Shown here piece after piece: positions 60,550-64,000 of a stretch of DNA of 64,000 bases. Source of the DNA: Ustilaginoidea virens (Eukaryota > Ascomycota > Sordariomycetes > Hypocreales > Clavicipitaceae); the NCBI RefSeq assembly GCF_000687475.1, contig NC_057316.1, positions 2,232,001 to 2,296,000 of the forward strand, given 5' to 3'. Numbering within the stretch: position 1 is the stretch's first letter; each line of letters starts with the position of its first letter. The position numbers and the translations under genes are program-made. The notes under the pieces are model-generated. The model was not told the DNA's origin and did not search any database. It saw nothing but the letters and a program-made list of their open reading frames with translations.

Positions 60550-61288
60550 ATGTCGACCAAAGCGGTGGCCACGGCCTCTGGTGGCCTTGTCTCGATTGCA
60601 AAGGTAAGCACCGGGCTGGAGTCTTCTCCCCTTTCCCGGGGGAGTAAGGAGCACAGTCGACGCCTCTGACCTGGCCGTTCGATTTCTTGCGCCCCAGAAA
60701 CATACCGTCCAGTCCACCGGGATCTGGGAGATGATCCGCCGAGCGCTGGCCATCGACCCCGACCGGTCCAACGGCGTCCCGCTGAACCCCTACTTCCGCA
60801 ACCCGCCCCCCGGCAGCAACGACCCCATGGGCTACGACGACCCGGTCACCCTGCCGGCCGGCGACGTCGCCGACAACCCGTACTGGAAGCGCGATCACCG
60901 CAGGCACTACCCCCGGCTGAGCGTCATGAGGCAGGCCGACGTGGCCAGCCTGCTGACCCTCGGCAGCGCTGCGGCCCCCAAGGTCGACCTGGTCGGCGAG
61001 GCCGGCGAGAAGCAGCTCGTTGCTGCGCACAGGGCGAGCGAAACCGGCCTGGCAAAGTGCCTCGAGGGGGCGCCCGAGGGCGTCGCCAAGGACGTGTTTG
61101 TCAACGGGTTGCCGCCCCTGCCCAGCGGCCAGTCCCTGGCGTCGGGCAGCTGGGACGTGCACAAGTACGAGCTGACCAAGGAGAATACCTATCCCTCGGG
61201 GTGAGTGGGCGCCTGCGCGTTGCTGCGTACGCTGATGGTGGAAGGCTGACGATGAAAACCAAGATACCCGTGCCGGACTTTTCAATAG
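60550..61288 (+). CDS. nuo-21.3: NADH:ubiquinone oxidoreductase 21.3 kDa subunit (complex I)
   Basis: Exons 60550-60603, 60698-61200 and a 25-nt last exon, 61264-61288, give 193 aa. The protein is an accessory subunit of mitochondrial complex I known from Neurospora. Recognisable blocks are KHTVQSTGIWEMIRRALAID, RSNGVPLNPYFRNPPPG, DNPYWKRDHRRHYPRLSV and GSWDVHKYELTKENTYPSG. The last exon adds YPCRTFQ before the stop, the expected C-terminus. Without that exon the frame ends at a TGA inside the intron after PSG, so a naive model loses the tail. The N-terminal 20 residues are Ala/Ser/Lys-rich, as in an import sequence. The short exon uses an AAG acceptor. Confidence 0.93.
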
Positions 61289-61619
61289 TGCCAGGGAGGA
61301 AGGGACTGATGCATTACACGGGGTCGGATACTTGTCTGTATATAGCAAGATGGGAGACAAGGGTCACGGAAACATGGCAGCATCCAACACTGCGTCAACC
61401 CTGCGTCAACACTGCGCTTTGACTATCCATGGCGACTGTCTCCAGCATGACATTGTTCGTCTTTCCAGCGCTCACCCTCTCATGACGTTGTTCTGGACCC
61501 CCAGGCCTCCTGCATGCCAGCGTTAGAAAATCAAGTCGTCGAAAACGCCCCCCGGTAACCGTTGTGAGAATAATCAAAGCCCTCATGCAGCAAGCCCCCC
61601 CCCCCGGCATATTCCGCCA
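61289..61619. other. Convergent 3' flanks
   Basis: Spacer between the nuo-21.3 and LTO1 stops. It contains a duplicated TGCGTCAAC unit near 61391-61411. No gene is visible. Confidence 0.5.
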
Positions 61620-62063
61620 TCAAGCGGACGCCGTCATCCTCGCTATCACTTTTGCCTTCCCCTGCGCCCTCTTGACCCGGTCGTCGAAATCCTGCACTGC
61701 CTCGTCCGTGTTCTCCGTGGACAGCGTGTCCGGTTCCACCAGCGCGTACAGCATCCGCACGTTCTTCTCCAGCCTGGGGTTGCTGGGCAGCCCGGACAGC
61801 GCGCACGGCGGCCCCGTCTCCGCAGACGCAGGGCCGCCCGTCTGCTCCCGCGACGGGATCCTGTTGGCCCAGACGACGGCGCGGCTGGCCAGCCGCCCGC
61901 TTTCCAGGAACTTGTCGAAGCCCTTTTGCAGGCCGAGCTGGCGGCCCTCGGTCCTGCCGGCCGTGGCGCCGTCCGCAAGGCCCTGGCTGTAGCCTTGCTG
62001 GTACAGGCGCTCTTCCAGGTGGAGGACGCTGTCGAACGGGTCGTCTGGGGGTTCTGAAGGCAT
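61620..62063 (-). CDS. LTO1: LTO1/YAE1-type Fe-S adaptor protein
   Basis: A single exon encodes 147 aa. The N-terminal part shows the deca-GX3 pattern (YQQGYSQGLADGATAGRTEG, then GLQKGFDKF) that defines the Yae1/Lto1 domain. Lto1 with Yae1 brings the cytosolic Fe-S assembly machinery to the ABC protein Rli1, needed for ribosome recycling. DPFDSVLHLEERLY at residues 8-21 is the typical opening of the LTO1 member. The C-terminal half is less conserved and ends in Ala-Ser-Ala rather than the Trp often found at the CIA-targeting tail, so partner contact through a C-terminal Trp is not evident. It is divergent from methionyl-tRNA synthetase across about 600 bp, which pairs two translation-related genes. 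Confidence 0.85.
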   Translation of the reverse strand: MPSEPPDDPFDSVLHLEERLYQQGYSQGLADGATAGRTEGRQLGLQKGFDKFLESGRLASRAVVWANRIPSREQTGGPASAETGPPCALSGLPSNPRLEKNVRMLYALVEPDTLSTENTDEAVQDFDDRVKRAQGKAKVIARMTASA

Positions 62064-62593
62064 GGCGGCGTGGTGATGTTGTGCGATGGGATGGGACGTT
62101 GGCTTGTTGTGCCTGAGAGAGCCAAGGACTTATGTGGGGTGAAGCGAGTTGGTGGATGACGCAAGACGGCGGCGACTGGCGACTGGCATAATACTGTACG
62201 TAGAGTACAGAGGGGTCGCCACTAACTGCACGCTGTGCAACAGCGACCCAACCTGCCTGGCAGTGCCTGACAGTGCCTGGGTGCGGGCGGCTGGCTGGCT
62301 GTTGGCTTGCCTGTTGGTTTGCCCCTCGTCGCAAGGGAAGAGAGGGCAAGGGCAAGCCCTTGACCCTTGGACCCCTCCATCATCCCCGCCCCGCGCAAAC
62401 TGGCAATCTCGGCGCCGATGACTCAAATGCTTCTTCGCCATGTCCAATCCTGCCATCCCTCCGAATAACTCATAACCGGCCCGCTGACCCAGCTCCGTCA
62501 CAGCAACCCCATTGGGATTGATTCCGCTGCTCGTCGACCGCGGCACAGGATAAAAAGAGGGTTCAAGGCTCAAAACCCTTTCCAATCCTCCCA

Positions 62594-62624
<31 letters not shown>

Positions 62625-62661
62625 CCTTGCCGCCAAACAAAGCAAAAAAAAGACACCTGAC
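62064..62661. promoter_or_regulatory. Divergent promoter region, LTO1 and methionyl-tRNA synthetase
   Basis: A 598-bp region serves both directions. It includes a GCCTGGCAGTGCCTGACAG-type repeat near 62256-62280 and 29 C at 62594-62622 close to the synthetase start. Specific sites cannot be supported. Confidence 0.4.
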
Positions 62662-64000
62662 ATGCCCGTGGTTGACCATCCCATCCTCCCCGTCAAGGGC
62701 AAGCGAAACGTCCTCGTCACCTCGGCCCTCCCCTATGTCAACAACGTCCCCCATCTGGGCAACGTCGTGGGCAGCGTGCTCAGCGCCGACGTCTACTCGA
62801 GATTCAGCAAGCTCCGCGACCGTCCCACGCTCTACATCTGCGGCACCGACGAGTACGGAACCGCGACCGAGACCAAGGCCCTCGAGACGGGCCAGACCCC
62901 CCAGCAGCTCTGCGACGAGTTCCACCAGAAGCACAAGGAGGTGTACGAGTGGTTCGAGATCGGGTTCGACTACTTTGGGCGCACCACCACCCGCAAGCAG
63001 ACCGAGATCGTGCAGGACATCTTCCTCAAGCTGCACGACAACGGCTTCCTCGAGGAGCGCACCACGACCCAGCCGTACTGCGAGAAGCACGGCAGCTACC
63101 TGGCCGACCGCTTCGTCGAGGGGACCTGCCCCAGGTGCGGCTACGACGACGCGCGCGGCGACCAGTGCGACAAGTGCGGAGGCCTTTTGGATCCCTTTGA
63201 GCTCGTCAACCCTCGCTGCAAGATCGACGGCGCGCAGCCGGTGCCCCGGGACACCAAGCACATCTTCCTGAAGCTGGACAAGCTGCAGCCCGACATTGAG
63301 AAGTGGTTCGAGGGCGCGCACAAGACGTTCGGCTGGCCGCAGAACGGCGTCGCCATCACCAAGGCCTGGCTGGCCAAGGGCCTGGAGGGACGGAGCATCA
63401 CCCGCGATCTCAAGTGGGGGGTCCCCATCCCGCTGCCCGGCTACGAGGAAAAGGTCATTTACGTCTGGTTCGACGCGTGCATCGGGTACCCCTCCATCAC
63501 CGCCAACTACACGGACCAGTGGGAGAAGTGGTGGAAGAACCCGGACGACGTCTCGCTCTACCAGTTCATGGGCAAGGACAACGTGCCCTTCCACACCGTC
63601 ATCTTCCCCGGGTCCGAGATCGGCACCGGCCAGAAGTGGACCATGCTGAACCACCTGTCCACCACCGAGTACCTCAACTACGAGAACGGCAAGTTCTCCA
63701 AGTCCCGGGGCGTCGGCGTCTTCGGCAACCAGGTCAAGCAGATCGGCATCTCGCCGTCCGTCTGGCGGTACTACCTGCTGTCGAACCGGCCCGAGACGGG
63801 CGACACCCAGTTCGAGTGGCAGTCGCTTGTCCTGGCCAACAACAGCGAGCTGCTGGCCAACCTGGGCAACTTTGTCAACCGCGTCGTCAAGTTCGTCAAC
63901 GCCAGGTGCGGCGGCACCGTGCCCGACTTCTCCGCCTCGTACGCGGACGACTCGTTCGACTTTGCCGCCTGGGCCGGCCGCGTCAACGCCCACCTGGCCG
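62662..64000 (+). CDS. MES1: Methionyl-tRNA synthetase, cytosolic, 5' part
   Basis: The open frame runs from the ATG at 62662 through the right edge, so only the first 446 residues are seen and the gene is cut by the window. It charges tRNA-Met. The class I signature occurs as PHLGN at 30-34 (HIGH equivalent) inside [19 protein letters not shown], and the KMSKS equivalent is KFSKS at 344-348 within [16 protein letters not shown]. Between them are the CP domain with zinc-type [19 protein letters not shown] and the [13 protein letters not shown] block. Family members usually have 550-750 residues, so the anticodon-binding part lies beyond the edge. There is no extra N-terminal domain or mitochondrial presequence, which argues for the cytosolic enzyme. 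No intron is seen in this part. Confidence 0.95.
   Translation, partial: MPVVDHPILPVKGKRNVLVTSALPYVNNVPHLGNVVGSVLSADVYSRFSKLRDRPTLYICGTDEYGTATETKALETGQTPQQLCDEFHQKHKEVYEWFEIGFDYFGRTTTRKQTEIVQDIFLKLHDNGFLEERTTTQPYCEKHGSYLADRFVEGTCPRCGYDDARGDQCDKCGGLLDPFELVNPRCKIDGAQPVPRDTKHIFLKLDKLQPDIEKWFEGAHKTFGWPQNGVAITKAWLAKGLEGRSITRDLKWGVPIPLPGYEEKVIYVWFDACIGYPSITANYTDQWEKWWKNPDDVSLYQFMGKDNVPFHTVIFPGSEIGTGQKWTMLNHLSTTEYLNYENGKFSKSRGVGVFGNQVKQIGISPSVWRYYLLSNRPETGDTQFEWQSLVLANNSELLANLGNFVNRVVKFVNARCGGTVPDFSASYADDSFDFAAWAGRVNAHLA

Noticed and set aside
62563..63993. Minus-strand open frame of 476 codons at the right edge
   Set aside because: It lies antisense to methionyl-tRNA synthetase, whose class I motifs are certain. 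The antisense frame is compositional.

Overview
The window is nuclear DNA of a filamentous ascomycete (Pezizomycotina). Sordariomycetes, probably Hypocreales, is my best guess, made from protein resemblance without any search. Supporting signs are short 50-250 nt GT-AG introns, GC-rich coding sequence, fungal families (Zn2Cys6 regulator, GUT2/GUT1, nuo-21.3, QCR7, UPS-type PRELI protein, Ctp1/Sae2, Ubp3) and intergenic DNA full of homopolymers and short tandem repeats. I found no prophage, CRISPR array, rRNA gene or convincing tRNA. About 24 protein genes can be modelled. Most models join exons at splice sites whose phases I checked by hand; none was tested against RNA or a database.

Layout. 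0-3 kb: mostly non-coding, with coding-like fragments on the minus strand at 1.6-2.1 and 2.5-3.0 kb that look like gene remnants or unsolved multi-exon genes. 3-13 kb: two unknown proteins, an AhpC/TSA-type thioredoxin-fold protein, a P-loop kinase of the uridine kinase/YFH7 type, methionine aminopeptidase 2 and a mitochondrial PRELI/UPS lipid-transfer protein, then a five-copy minisatellite. 13-24 kb: an amino-acid permease, a four-exon membrane protein and a small secreted cysteine-containing protein, separated by long gene-free stretches.

24.6-42.1 kb is the most coherent block: mitochondrial FAD glycerol-3-phosphate dehydrogenase (GUT2), an aquaglyceroporin, glycerol kinase (GUT1), a Zn2Cys6 regulator, and a cytochrome b5/acyl-CoA dehydrogenase fusion. 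Together these could take up glycerol, phosphorylate it, oxidise glycerol-3-phosphate at the inner membrane and control the set. It reads as a glycerol-use cluster with a candidate local regulator and a possible lipid-catabolism partner. The aquaglyceroporin and kinase are divergent across 4.8 kb without a gene.

42.8-64 kb is housekeeping: a seven-zinc-knuckle CNBP/Gis2 protein, the DNA-end resection factor Ctp1/Sae2, a Ubp3-like deubiquitinase, complex III subunit QCR7, a mitochondrial carrier of the NAD+/pyrimidine branch, a PrxQ/Dot5-type peroxiredoxin, complex I subunit nuo-21.3, the Fe-S adaptor LTO1, and the start of cytosolic methionyl-tRNA synthetase, which runs off the right edge.

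Points of interest: the glycerol block, a GC-AG intron in GUT1, micro-exons of 14-20 nt in the CNBP gene, an in-frame 63-nt intron in the deubiquitinase, a recurring TACTCCGT/ACGGAGTA intergenic motif, a perfect 26-bp palindrome at 44545, and many homopolymer runs of 20-46 bases in introns and leaders.
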